32,733 nucleotides of DNA from Eubacterium limosum (GCA_959020865.1 CAUEUD010000011.1:1-32733), one strand, 5' to 3'; positions 16,641 through 26,379 are shown, counted from the stretch's first letter. Translations and numbers: made by a program. Notes: generated from the sequence alone by a model not told the origin.

Positions 16641-19600
16641 TTACATTGTCATAGCTACTATTTTATTTTTAAAGATCATTTGTATAGATCTTGATAGCCA
16701 GAAGGTCGAATCTCTAGTATTAATATCAACTTTTAAAAGCGAGATGTTATTTTCCATGTTTCCAGTTTTCAGATTGTATAAATCAGCATGGTATATAAAG
16801 TCACCTTTATATATAAAATTGCCGATGTAATTAAATTGTTTCGTCTGATTACAGTTGTAACTCATTTTACCGGTGTAAATATAATTTCCAGGTATGGAAA
16901 AGCCGACAGACTCCAGTTCGTCGAGAAGCGAATTTTTACCGCTGGCAGATAACCGTGATTTCATAGAATCTAAAGTTTCAATTGGCGGGGATAATATAGA
17001 CTGCTGATAATATTGCTGACCGTATATTAATATACTTGTATTCAAGACAGAATACATAATATTTTCATAGAGATTAGGATGAAACATAGGCTCTCTGGAA
17101 TACCTTACTCGCTCCTCACACTGTACAAAATAAGCTATTGGATCAAAAAGAACAAAACAATCATATGCATATGTTTTTCCGTCAATCAGGTTGATATCCT
17201 TTCCCTCGGGAAGTGTCATACTTGTATTATAGGCCTCGCATTTTTCACTGAATTTTTGAAACTGTCCTCTCATTTCTTCAATGGCGTAATCATACCGATG
17301 GTCTGCATTATTACTCTGCATGTAGCACATGCTTATCATATAGGCCTTCAGATAGAGTGAAGTGGTATAAGCCAGAAAACTGGACTTAGCGGGAATTGTC
17401 TGTGAAGCCCAGTTGTAGCGCGAGTTATAGAGATTCACATAGACATCCAGGGTACTGTCACTTTCCATAAAATTGTCACCGAGAATGGATTTGCCAAAGG
17501 CCAGTGTATCTTTGGCAAATTTGTCGCCACCCCCCGCGCTGTAGGCGACCGCTGTATTAATTTGATTGACATAGGTATGATATTCGTTGGATTCAGCGTC
17601 TTTGACCTCCATTAGGTTAGCAAGTACGTCATTTTCCGGACTGTTGATTTTATTGACAGTCCAGGCAAGACTATCAGCCTCTTTTCCGAATGCGGAAACC
17701 TTATTCCGCATTTCGGTATCTTTGATGTGATTTACTAGGTCTTTGAGTTCCTGGCTGATGGCGTCTGTTTTTCGACTGATCTCAGCGACTTCAGCATTGA
17801 GTGCTTTCAGATTCTCTTTAATTTCGTCTATTCCACTGGAACTGCCGGATAGAGCGTCACCGCCGAGGCCCAGAATACCAGCAACTCCTGCCAGAGGAGC
17901 GCCCTTTACGAAGGAATTGACAATGTTTAATATCTTAGAAGTATATGTGAACGATTTTGCGACAATATCTTTTCCCGATGCGTTTGAAGCTAACAGCGCA
18001 TCTTCTGAAACATCACTTTCATAAACGACCATGGCGTATTCAGAAGCCTGAACGGGAACGCCATAGGCGTCAATGACGCAGTTTGTATCCAGATAAAGCT
18101 TTTGAGAGTAGGCCCAATGGGCAAAAAACATTTCAAGCCCTTCGTCCGCCTCAGCCCAGTTGGGGAGCTCAGGATCATCGATTGTCACTGTAAAGCTGAA
18201 GCGATTGTTTGAACCGTCCATGATCTTTAGAGGTGAGACACTGACACCAGGCTGGGGTTCGTCTGCAAGAGCGACGACTCCCTGCGTTAAATCAACACTG
18301 CCATTGAGCGAGCTTACAAGGCCAGTAAACTCAGCCGTGGCCTGAGTCTCTTTTTCGGAGTTGCGCACAGCATTCGATAAAATTAAATCGGTATTGATTC
18401 TTTCTTCTTGAAGCTTGAGACGCAGAGCCAGGCTGTCGCAATTAAGCGCAGCGCTGTCAATGGTCATCGTGGCGCCACGGAGCGCGTTTAGGATATCCGT
18501 TTTGCTCTCAGCACCATTGACACGTACTTCCAGAAGCCCGTCCCTGCTGGAAAGAGTTGAGGGAATGGTCAGGTTAACAGGCTGGATGGCTGGATCATCA
18601 AAGGTAAAGGCTGACGCATCCGCTGTTTGGGAAAACTGGGCAGTGTCGATGCTGAATTGCAGAACAGCCGTATCGCCTTCATTGAGGTGCACATTGTCAG
18701 TGCCCTCCGCAAAATGCGGCAGCGGAGTGGAGACATCGACCATCAGGCGCCCTTGCTTTTCGCCGTCCTGCTTAAAGCAGTCTTTGTTAAGCTCAAGCAG
18801 TCCATTGCTTTCATCCTCTTTATCCAAAGGACCAGTGAGACTCAATGCCAAGGTATGGTCGTCGGGAAGTGTTATCGTGTCAATTCTGGCATTTTTAAAA
18901 GCATTCTTCAGAACGATATCCTCAGCCTTGACAGCGTCAGAGAATGGGTCACTTTGGCTGGAAATAACAATATCGAAAAAGGCAGCGCCAGCAGCGACAG
19001 AGCTGTTGCTCTGAAGCGCTTCATATGTAATTTCAGGCAGCTCAACCAACTCGACAGAACCAATGGTGACAGTGGTAGAAAGCACCTCTTTGATCTCGTT
19101 TACAGTTAAATCGCTGCTTACAGAATAAGTAATGTCTTCTACTTCATCAGACAAAGAAGCATCCGCGTCGTTTTCTTCCTCAGCGTAAACTGGATTTGGG
19201 AAAGCCGTCAGCACAAGCTGTGTTGTTAGCAGCAGGCAGAGAGCAATTGAGAATGCCATCTGGCCCTTTCGTCTTTTGCAGAACCAAACGCCAAAGACGA
19301 TCAGTGCAGCGGTTAAGACAATAGTAATGCCAATACCAATAGTACTCGGTGTCCCTGTTGTAGGATTTGAAGGGATACTGGAGAGTGACACAGGAATCAC
19401 AGAGCTTTTGTCGCCAACATGTATCGTAAAACTGTGAAGGATTTTCTGTCCAGTGGCAATCTTATCATAGGTTCTTGTGGTATTTTCGGAATACAGACCC
19501 TCAGGAAGAGTGGTCTCAAAGGTCACATTCATTAAATCGCCGTTTGTCTGGTTATCCAGCTCTAAGCTCGCTGTTACCTGGTCGCCATCCTTTACAGATT

Positions 19601-19742
19601 CTTTATTAAAATAAAGCTGTGTGGGAGGATACCCTTCAGGAGGTCCGGTATCAGCATCCTGAGCGAAGACTGCCAGATTCCCAAACATTAAAACGACAAA
19701 AAGCACCGAAATCGTTGACAGAATAATTTTAAGTTTTTTCAT
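16641..19742 (-). CDS. very large exported surface protein with embedded sorting-like signal and coiled coil
   Basis: No family could be named for this 1033-aa protein. A signal peptide (MKKLKIILSTISVLF, ending near AFAQ) is followed by a beta-type domain at about 40-115. Residues 126-160 look like a sorting signal: NPTTG, a hydrophobic segment and KRRKG. A second signal-peptide-like segment follows (163-187, ending NPVYA before EEEND). Two or three similar beta modules lie at about 245-525, one beginning FFDIVISSQSDPFSDA and another LQFSIDTAQFSQTADA. A glycine-rich hydrophobic segment (614-630) leads into a coiled coil (637-676), then a mostly helical region and a Tyr/Gly-rich AT-rich C-terminus. 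The ATG at 19742 is preferred to one four codons upstream because GAAAGGA then has proper spacing. It is divergent from the repeat adhesin gene. Surface or toxin-like roles are inferred only. Confidence 0.7.
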   Translation of the reverse strand: MKKLKIILSTISVLFVVLMFGNLAVFAQDADTGPPEGYPPTQLYFNKESVKDGDQVTASLELDNQTNGDLMNVTFETTLPEGLYSENTTRTYDKIATGQKILHSFTIHVGDKSSVIPVSLSSIPSNPTTGTPSTIGIGITIVLTAALIVFGVWFCKRRKGQMAFSIALCLLLTTQLVLTAFPNPVYAEEENDADASLSDEVEDITYSVSSDLTVNEIKEVLSTTVTIGSVELVELPEITYEALQSNSSVAAGAAFFDIVISSQSDPFSDAVKAEDIVLKNAFKNARIDTITLPDDHTLALSLTGPLDKEDESNGLLELNKDCFKQDGEKQGRLMVDVSTPLPHFAEGTDNVHLNEGDTAVLQFSIDTAQFSQTADASAFTFDDPAIQPVNLTIPSTLSSRDGLLEVRVNGAESKTDILNALRGATMTIDSAALNCDSLALRLKLQEERINTDLILSNAVRNSEKETQATAEFTGLVSSLNGSVDLTQGVVALADEPQPGVSVSPLKIMDGSNNRFSFTVTIDDPELPNWAEADEGLEMFFAHWAYSQKLYLDTNCVIDAYGVPVQASEYAMVVYESDVSEDALLASNASGKDIVAKSFTYTSKILNIVNSFVKGAPLAGVAGILGLGGDALSGSSSGIDEIKENLKALNAEVAEISRKTDAISQELKDLVNHIKDTEMRNKVSAFGKEADSLAWTVNKINSPENDVLANLMEVKDAESNEYHTYVNQINTAVAYSAGGGDKFAKDTLAFGKSILGDNFMESDSTLDVYVNLYNSRYNWASQTIPAKSSFLAYTTSLYLKAYMISMCYMQSNNADHRYDYAIEEMRGQFQKFSEKCEAYNTSMTLPEGKDINLIDGKTYAYDCFVLFDPIAYFVQCEERVRYSREPMFHPNLYENIMYSVLNTSILIYGQQYYQQSILSPPIETLDSMKSRLSASGKNSLLDELESVGFSIPGNYIYTGKMSYNCNQTKQFNYIGNFIYKGDFIYHADLYNLKTGNMENNISLLKVDINTRDSTFWLSRSIQMIFKNKIVAMTM

Positions 19743-19778
19743 TTTAAAGCACATCCTTTCATAATTATATTTGGCACC

Positions 19779-19806
19779 ATTTTAACACAGGATTTTTTTT
19801 GCACAA
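19779..19806 (-). promoter_or_regulatory. promoter of the 1033-aa surface protein gene
   Basis: On the minus strand, TTGTGC (19801-19806) and TGT-TAAAAT (-10 at 19779-19784) are 16 bases apart, with an extended -10. The start would be near 19772, giving a leader of about 30 bases holding GAAAGGA. Confidence 0.5.
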
Positions 19807-19914
19807 GTGTTTTAATTAAAATTAAAGGATATGTTTTTCTTTAGTATTATTGTTTAAAAAAGAGGAAAAATGAACAGAACAGTTATTTGAGGCTATAGGC
19901 CACGAATCAATAGA

Positions 19915-19945
19915 TTGTCACAGTCGTGTCAACAATGTCACGTGA
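19915..19945 (+). promoter_or_regulatory. operator-like dyads between the two surface genes
   Basis: TTGTCAC (19915-19921) and GTGTCAA (19926-19932) form a near-palindrome with one mismatch, and TCACGTGA (19938-19945) is a perfect 8-bp palindrome. The core TGTCA recurs at 19916, 19927 and 19936, roughly one helical turn apart. All lie just upstream of the -35 of the repeat adhesin gene. The rest of 19743-20041 is AT-rich with no coding signal. Confidence 0.4.
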
Positions 19946-19961
19946 AAACTTTGTTTAATCG

Positions 19962-19990
19962 TTTCAAAATAAATTTTTTACTGTTATACT
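19962..19990 (+). promoter_or_regulatory. promoter of the repeat adhesin gene
   Basis: TTTCAA (19962-19967) and TGT-TATACT (-10 at 19985-19990, extended) are 17 bases apart, about 50 bases before the ATG at 20042. Confidence 0.55.
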
Positions 19991-20041
19991 CAAAAACCAG
20001 GCATGAAAAGATAAGCTTAAAAGATGACAGGAGGGTTTTTT

Positions 20042-23000
20042 ATGAAACAGCTTTACACAAAAGAACTTCACGGGTTAAGTATATGTTTGTTGATAGCACT
20101 TACGCTGTTATTCCCGTTTTTATTAAATACTGCCGTTCAGGCAGAGGAACAAAACTTACAAAAAGTGAAACAGGTGATTTATACCTTTGATATACCAGAT
20201 GAAAGTTTAGCTAACCGGGATGCTGCGTTAGGAACCAGCCAGGAGCAGCTAAACCTCCCTTCCAGCCTCCTGGCCAGGGTAGAAAACGGCGAAAAGATAC
20301 AGCAGCTTGAAGTACCGGTTACTTGGACATCGCAGCCCCAGTATGACAGGGATACTCCAGGTGAGTATACCTTTACGGCCGCTGTGGGAGAAGAATATGT
20401 GCTGGCAGATGATCTTTCAGCACCAAGCGTTAAGGTGATCGTAGAAGAAAAATCGGATAACGAAGGGAGCATATTTAAGCAAGCGCAGTCCCTGTCAAAT
20501 GCGGAGCCATATCAGATCAGCAGCGCCGGCAGTGCTTTAGACCAAACAAAATACACGACGCTGAAGGCCGCTTTTGATGCCATTAATCTGGATACAGCGG
20601 CGCAGTATACCATCAGCCTGAGCAGTGACGATGATATGACAGGTGATGGAGCGGCAGAACTTACCCGGGAAAATCTTAAAATAATTTTAAATGGAAATGG
20701 ATATACCATTCTCCAAGGTGATAAAAATAGTCATATAAGTAGCATAGGCATAAACAATGTAGATCTGGAGATAAACAATATAAATTTGACTGCTTCGAAT
20801 AAGTCATTTGGCGGAATTGCAATTCCTGAGGGCAAAGTAAGTATAAAAAACTCAAGTTGGTCAAATATGACGTCGGGACTAGGTGCAATAAACGCAAACT
20901 TTGAAAACAGCAGCTTTCAGAATATAACAGGGCCAATTGTATCTCCAGAAATATATGAAATTTTTAAAATTACTGAAAGTACATTTATCAATTGTACATT
21001 TAAGGATATATATGAGGAATCAGAGAACAAATTTATGTTTTTTAACGCGAGTGGCGATATTCTATTTAAAAACTGTACCATGGAAAATGTCGGCTATCTT
21101 CATCATGACCGCAGCAGTCCGCTGACCATTGAAAGTTGTACCTTTAAAAACACCGGTCGGATTTTCACATGGAACAATTGTACTTTAATCTTAAAAGGGA
21201 CAGTCCTTCTGGATGGCACACCTATTGAAATGAAAGGTAATGCTATTTTGACCGTAGAACCTGGTAGCGACCTCACCATAAAAAACACAACAACGTCCGC
21301 GATTTACGGCGGCAATATCAGCAATATCAATTTTTCTGGCGCGAGTGTCAAGTTTGAAAATAATGGCAGAGACATCCGTTCCAGAAAGCCCACCAGTGAG
21401 GAAATTGCCCAATACCCGAATATTTCAGCGGTCCGCACCAGTATTGTGAAAAATTATTATAACTATCTGCATCCCCTGAACAACAAAGATATTGCCTTTA
21501 CAGGAGGAGTAGATTTTCCATCGTATATACCGACCTATGACCCCAACGGGGGCTTAGGTACAAGGTATGAAGACCGGGACACTCGGGATCCGGGCTTTAA
21601 AAATGTGTTTTACGGAACCGGGGCAGGATACATTGTTTTGGACAAAGATTCGGATACACATCTACAGTTCTCAAGAGTCGGTTATGAGTTTGTTTCATGG
21701 AATACCAAAAGTGATGGTACCGGTCATTCTTATACTGCATATGATGTTGTCACAATTAACGAAAACAACAATACTTTTTACGCTTTCTGGAGAGCGCACC
21801 GATACACGATAAAGTTTGACGGTAACACAGCGGATGGCGGCAGTACAGATGATCAGAGCATGACCTATGATGCAGAGGCCAGTTTGATGACCAACGGCTA
21901 CACCAAAACCGGGCACACCTTTATTGGCTGGAATACCCAGCCCGACGGTACGGGAACTGCCTATAGCGATGGTCAAAATGTGACAAATCTGACAGATGTA
22001 GATGGCGATACGATAACCCTGTATGCTCAGTGGCGAGTCAACAACTATACCATCAAATATGACGGCAATGCAGCGGACAGCGGCAGTATGAGTGACCAGC
22101 CAATGACCTTTGACGTTGCAGCCAACCTGACAAACAATGCCTATACCAGGACAGGCTATACCTTTACCGGCTGGAACACTCAAGCGGATGGCAGTGGAAC
22201 CGCCTACACCAACGGTGAAAGCGTCAAAAACCTGACAAATGTCGAAGGGGATATTGTAACGCTGTACGCCCAGTGGAAACCTCATCAGTACACTGTAAAG
22301 TTTGATGGCAACACCGCCGATGGCGGAAACATGGCAGACCAGGGCATGACCTATGACACGGCGGCCAACCTGACCACTAACGGCTATACCAAAACGGGCT
22401 ATAGCTTCACGGGCTGGAATACTCAATCCGATGGCGGAGGAACCGCCTATACTGACGGACAGAATGTCGTAAATCTGACACCCGCCGAAGGGGGAACCGT
22501 TACCCTGTACGCCCAATGGCGAGGCAACAGCTACACCATCCAATTCGACGGCAGCACCACCGATGGCGGCAGCACACCAGACCAGAGCATGACCTATGAT
22601 CAGGCCGCCAGCCTGACCGCCAACGGCTACACTAAAACCGGCTACACTTTCACCGGCTGGAACAGTCAGACGGATGGTGGAGGAACCGCCTATACCGATG
22701 GCGAAACGGTTAATAATCTGACTTCAGAAGAAGGAGGTATAGTCACCCTGTTCGCCCAATGGCGCGCCAACAGCTACACCATCCAATTCGATGGCAACAC
22801 CGCTGACGGCGGCAGTACGCCAGACCAGGTTATGACCTATGACACGGCGGCCAACCTGACCGTCAACGGCTACACTAAAACCGGCTACACCTTTACGGGC
22901 TGGAACACTCAATCCGACGGCGGAGGAACCGCCTATACTGACGGACAGAATGTCAAAAATCTGACATCCGCCGAAGGGGGAACCGTTACCCTGTTCGCCC

Positions 23001-26000
23001 AGTGGCGAGCCAACAGCTATACCATCCAATTCGACGGCAACACCGCTGACAGCGGAGATACGGCAGACCAGAGCATGACCTATGATACGGCGGCCAACCT
23101 GACCACTAACGGCTATACCAAAACGGGCTATAGCTTCACGGGCTGGAATACTCAATCCGATGGCGGAGGAACCGCCTATACTGACGGACAGAATGTCATA
23201 AATCTGACACTCGCCGAAGGGGGAACCGTTACCCTGTACGCCCAATGGCGCGCCAACAGCTATACCATCCAATTCGACGGCAACACCGCTGACAGCGGAG
23301 ATACGGCAGACCAGAGCATGACCTATGACACAGCCGTAAACCTGATGACCAACGGCTATACCAAAACGGGCTATACCTTCGCTGGCTGGAACACCCAGTC
23401 CGACGGCGGCGGAACTAGCTATACCGATGGACAGAATGTCGTAAATCTGACATCTGTCGATGGGGAAACCGTCACCCTGTACGCCCAGTGGTATGCTAAT
23501 AACTATATCATCCAGTTCGATGGCAATACCGCTGAAGGCGGCAGCACGTCAGACCAGAGCATGACCTATGATATGGCGGCCGACCTGACTGCCAATGGCT
23601 ATACAAAGACAGGCTACACCTTTATCGGCTGGAATACCCAGCCCGACGGCGTTGGAACTGGCTATATCGACGGCGAAAACGTCAAAAATTTAACGGCTGT
23701 TGAAGGAGAGACTGTCACGCTCTATGCCCAGTGGCGAGGCAACAGCTACACCATCCAATTCGACGGCAGCACCGCCGATGGTGGCAGCACACCAGACCAA
23801 AACATGACCTATGACACAGCGGCCAGCCTGACCGCCAACGGCTACATTAAAACCGGCTACACTTTCACCGGCTGGAACAGTCAAACGGATGGTGGAGGAA
23901 CCGCCTATACCGATGGCGAAACGGTTAATAATCTGACTTCAGAAGAAGGAGGTATAGTCACCCTGTTCGCCCAGTGGCGCGCCAACAGCTACATCATCCA
24001 ATTCGATGGCAACACCGCTGACGGCGGCAGTACGCCGGATCAGGCCATGACCTATGATCAGGCGGCCAGCCTGACGGTTAACGGCTACACCAAAACCGGC
24101 TACGCCTTTACGGGGTGGAACACTCAGCCCGATGGCAGCGGTACGGCTTATAAAAATGAACAGAGTGTGGTGAACCTGACATCAGACGAAGGCAATATCA
24201 TCACCCTGTTTGCTCAATGGCATGCCAATAATTATAAAGTGGCATTTGACGGAAATACGGCTGATGGCGGAAGTATGAGCGATCAGCCAATGGCCTTTGA
24301 CATTGCAGTGAACCTGACCGCCAACGCCTACACCAAAATCGGCTATACCTTTGTGGGCTGGAATACCGAGAAGGGCGGCGAAGGAACAGCCTATGCCGAT
24401 GGACAGACCGTGGTCAATCTGACCGTGATCGAAGGCGAAACCGTCACGCTCTATGCCCAGTGGCGCGCCAACCATTACACCATCCAATTCGATGGCAATA
24501 CGGCCGACGGTGGCAGCACACCGGAGCAGGCCATGACCTATAGCATGGCGGCTATCTTGACGACTAATGGATACACCAAAACCGGCTACACCTTCATTGG
24601 CTGGAATACCAAGCCTGATGGCGGCGGTACACCTTATGGCAATGAACAAATCGTCATAAATCTGACGCCAAATGATGGTGAAACCATCACATTCTATGCC
24701 CAGTGGCACGCTAACAGTTACACCATCCAATTCGACGGCAACACCGCTGACGGCGGCAGCACGCCGGAGCAGGCCATGATCTATGATACGGCGGCCGGCC
24801 TGACCGCCAACGGCTATACCAAAACCGGCTACACCTTTATCGGCTGGAATACCCAGCCCGACGGCGGCGGAACCACCTATACTGATGGCGAAACAGTCAG
24901 TAATCTGACTTCAGAAAAAGAAGGCACTGTCACGCTGTACGCCCAATGGCGAGCCAACCATTACACCATCCAGTTTGGTGGCAACACGGCTGACAGCGGC
25001 AGCACGCCGGAGCAGGCCATGACCTATGATCAGGCGGCCAGCCTGACCGTCAATGGATACACCAAAACCGGCTATACCTTTACTGGCTGGAACAGCCAGC
25101 CCGACGGCGGCGGAACCGCCTATACCGATGGCGAAACGGTTAATAATCTGACTTCAGAAGAAGGAGGTACAATCACTCTGTACGCCCAATGGCGAGCCAA
25201 CAGCTACACGATTCAATTCGATGGCAACACCGCCGACGGCGGCAGCACGCCAGACCAAATGATGATCTATGATCAGGCCGCCAGCCTGACGGTTAACGGC
25301 TACAGCAAAACAGGTTACACCTTCATCGGCTGGAACACCCAGCCCGATGGCGGGGGAACCGCCTATACCGATGGACAAAATGTCAGTAATCTGACCCCAG
25401 AAGACGGAGGTACCGTCAGCCTGTACGCCCAGTGGCGGGCTAACAATTACACGATCCAATTCGATGGCAACACCGCCGACGGCGGCAGCACACCGGATCA
25501 GCCCATGACCTATGATCAGGCAGCCAGCCTGACCATCAACGGCTACACCAAAACGGGCTATACCTTTACCGGCTGGAACACCCAGCCGAATGGAACAGGA
25601 ACAGTTTTTAACGATGAGCAGACTGTAATCAATCTGTCTCCAAAGGAAGGGGACATTGTTATCCTGTATACCCAGTGGCGTGCCAACCACTATACCGTCC
25701 AATTTGACGGCAATACTGCCGACGGCGGCAGTACGCCTGACCAAATAATGACCTATGATCAGACAGCGGAACTGACCGCCAACGGCTATACCAAAACCAG
25801 CTTTGCATTTTCGGGCTGGAATACCCAGGCCGATGGTCAGGGAACCGGGTATACAGAGGGAGAAAGTGTAAAGAACCTCACCGCTGTGGACGATGATACC
25901 GTTCTTTTATACGCCCAGTGGCGTTTAAGAATACCAGGCATCAGCCTGAGCCAGAATGTGAGCACACAAGGGGATACAATCACTGTGACCGGCACCGATT

Positions 26001-26356
26001 TTGAGCCAAACGCAGAGATCACCTTTACAGTGCATTCAACTCCAAGGGAAGTCGGGCGAGTACACGCCGACAGCAATGGGGATGCCCTGTTTATCTTCCA
26101 GATGCCCCTTGACATTGAAGCCGGGGATCACACCCTTTTAGCTGATAACGGTATCCACTCCGCTCAGATACCTGTTAAGGTAACAGCATCCGCACACGCC
26201 GATTCCAATGCGGCGGACAGCAGCGGGCATACAGGTGGTAACAGCGCAGGCACCGGAATACAGGGAAGCACCTATATTCCGATCATCATTATATTACTGC
26301 TGCTCTGTGGTGTTTTAGTGGCTGTATTATTAAAGAGAAAACATACAAAACATTAA
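20042..26356 (+). CDS. giant InlB B-repeat surface protein
   Basis: This 2104-aa protein is probably an adhesin or cell-surface fibre. Domains in order: signal peptide (1-34, ending AVQA); an Ig-like module at about 40-135 (PVTWTSQPQYDRDTPGEYTF); a parallel beta-helix-like region at about 150-460, with short N/C-rich turns such as FENSSFQNI and FKNCTMENVGY; one degenerate and then 17 regular InlB B-type (Listeria-Bacteroides) repeats at 584-1960; an IPT/TIG-like module near 1964-2050; a Ser/Gly-rich linker; and a membrane anchor (2078-2097) ending KRKHTKH. No LPXTG motif was seen before the anchor. The ATG at 20042 follows AGGAGGG; an upstream in-frame ATG at 20024 lies before that site. The beta-helix part is AT-richer than the repeats, suggesting mosaic origin. 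No sortase gene is nearby. Confidence 0.88.
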   Translation: MKQLYTKELHGLSICLLIALTLLFPFLLNTAVQAEEQNLQKVKQVIYTFDIPDESLANRDAALGTSQEQLNLPSSLLARVENGEKIQQLEVPVTWTSQPQYDRDTPGEYTFTAAVGEEYVLADDLSAPSVKVIVEEKSDNEGSIFKQAQSLSNAEPYQISSAGSALDQTKYTTLKAAFDAINLDTAAQYTISLSSDDDMTGDGAAELTRENLKIILNGNGYTILQGDKNSHISSIGINNVDLEINNINLTASNKSFGGIAIPEGKVSIKNSSWSNMTSGLGAINANFENSSFQNITGPIVSPEIYEIFKITESTFINCTFKDIYEESENKFMFFNASGDILFKNCTMENVGYLHHDRSSPLTIESCTFKNTGRIFTWNNCTLILKGTVLLDGTPIEMKGNAILTVEPGSDLTIKNTTTSAIYGGNISNINFSGASVKFENNGRDIRSRKPTSEEIAQYPNISAVRTSIVKNYYNYLHPLNNKDIAFTGGVDFPSYIPTYDPNGGLGTRYEDRDTRDPGFKNVFYGTGAGYIVLDKDSDTHLQFSRVGYEFVSWNTKSDGTGHSYTAYDVVTINENNNTFYAFWRAHRYTIKFDGNTADGGSTDDQSMTYDAEASLMTNGYTKTGHTFIGWNTQPDGTGTAYSDGQNVTNLTDVDGDTITLYAQWRVNNYTIKYDGNAADSGSMSDQPMTFDVAANLTNNAYTRTGYTFTGWNTQADGSGTAYTNGESVKNLTNVEGDIVTLYAQWKPHQYTVKFDGNTADGGNMADQGMTYDTAANLTTNGYTKTGYSFTGWNTQSDGGGTAYTDGQNVVNLTPAEGGTVTLYAQWRGNSYTIQFDGSTTDGGSTPDQSMTYDQAASLTANGYTKTGYTFTGWNSQTDGGGTAYTDGETVNNLTSEEGGIVTLFAQWRANSYTIQFDGNTADGGSTPDQVMTYDTAANLTVNGYTKTGYTFTGWNTQSDGGGTAYTDGQNVKNLTSAEGGTVTLFAQWRANSYTIQFDGNTADSGDTADQSMTYDTAANLTTNGYTKTGYSFTGWNTQSDGGGTAYTDGQNVINLTLAEGGTVTLYAQWRANSYTIQFDGNTADSGDTADQSMTYDTAVNLMTNGYTKTGYTFAGWNTQSDGGGTSYTDGQNVVNLTSVDGETVTLYAQWYANNYIIQFDGNTAEGGSTSDQSMTYDMAADLTANGYTKTGYTFIGWNTQPDGVGTGYIDGENVKNLTAVEGETVTLYAQWRGNSYTIQFDGSTADGGSTPDQNMTYDTAASLTANGYIKTGYTFTGWNSQTDGGGTAYTDGETVNNLTSEEGGIVTLFAQWRANSYIIQFDGNTADGGSTPDQAMTYDQAASLTVNGYTKTGYAFTGWNTQPDGSGTAYKNEQSVVNLTSDEGNIITLFAQWHANNYKVAFDGNTADGGSMSDQPMAFDIAVNLTANAYTKIGYTFVGWNTEKGGEGTAYADGQTVVNLTVIEGETVTLYAQWRANHYTIQFDGNTADGGSTPEQAMTYSMAAILTTNGYTKTGYTFIGWNTKPDGGGTPYGNEQIVINLTPNDGETITFYAQWHANSYTIQFDGNTADGGSTPEQAMIYDTAAGLTANGYTKTGYTFIGWNTQPDGGGTTYTDGETVSNLTSEKEGTVTLYAQWRANHYTIQFGGNTADSGSTPEQAMTYDQAASLTVNGYTKTGYTFTGWNSQPDGGGTAYTDGETVNNLTSEEGGTITLYAQWRANSYTIQFDGNTADGGSTPDQMMIYDQAASLTVNGYSKTGYTFIGWNTQPDGGGTAYTDGQNVSNLTPEDGGTVSLYAQWRANNYTIQFDGNTADGGSTPDQPMTYDQAASLTINGYTKTGYTFTGWNTQPNGTGTVFNDEQTVINLSPKEGDIVILYTQWRANHYTVQFDGNTADGGSTPDQIMTYDQTAELTANGYTKTSFAFSGWNTQADGQGTGYTEGESVKNLTAVDDDTVLLYAQWRLRIPGISLSQNVSTQGDTITVTGTDFEPNAEITFTVHSTPREVGRVHADSNGDALFIFQMPLDIEAGDHTLLADNGIHSAQIPVKVTASAHADSNAADSSGHTGGNSAGTGIQGSTYIPIIIILLLLCGVLVAVLLKRKHTKH
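21791..25921 (+). repeat. 17 tandem 243-bp units encoding InlB B-type repeats
   Basis: Unit n begins at 21791 + 243 x (n-1), and every unit is exactly 81 codons with no indels. Each encodes a version of YTIQFDGNTADGGST, then NGYTKTGYTFTGWNTQ, and ends YAQW or FAQW. Units 4, 9 and 14, five apart, are the only ones with GWNSQ, and share the segment GETVNNLTSEEGG. Units 4 and 9 are nearly identical at the DNA level. Units 3 and 6 also share a long segment. This indicates block duplication and gene conversion. Confidence 0.95.
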
Positions 26357-26379
26357 CTTTTATCATTGGAAAGACACAG

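Noticed and set aside
18415..19109. Plus-strand frames of 199 and 160 codons within the large minus-strand gene
   Set aside because: They are shadows of the 1033-aa gene; Ser/Leu/Arg-rich, with no ribosome site.
21695..25744. Long minus-strand open frames (up to 282 codons) in the repeat array
   Set aside because: They are the antisense of a repeat with biased codons; they recur with the 243-bp period and have no start signals.
20042..26356. CRISPR-like or mobile-element repeats
   Set aside because: The repeats are in-frame coding units of 81 codons with no spacers, and no transposase or terminal inverted repeats were seen.
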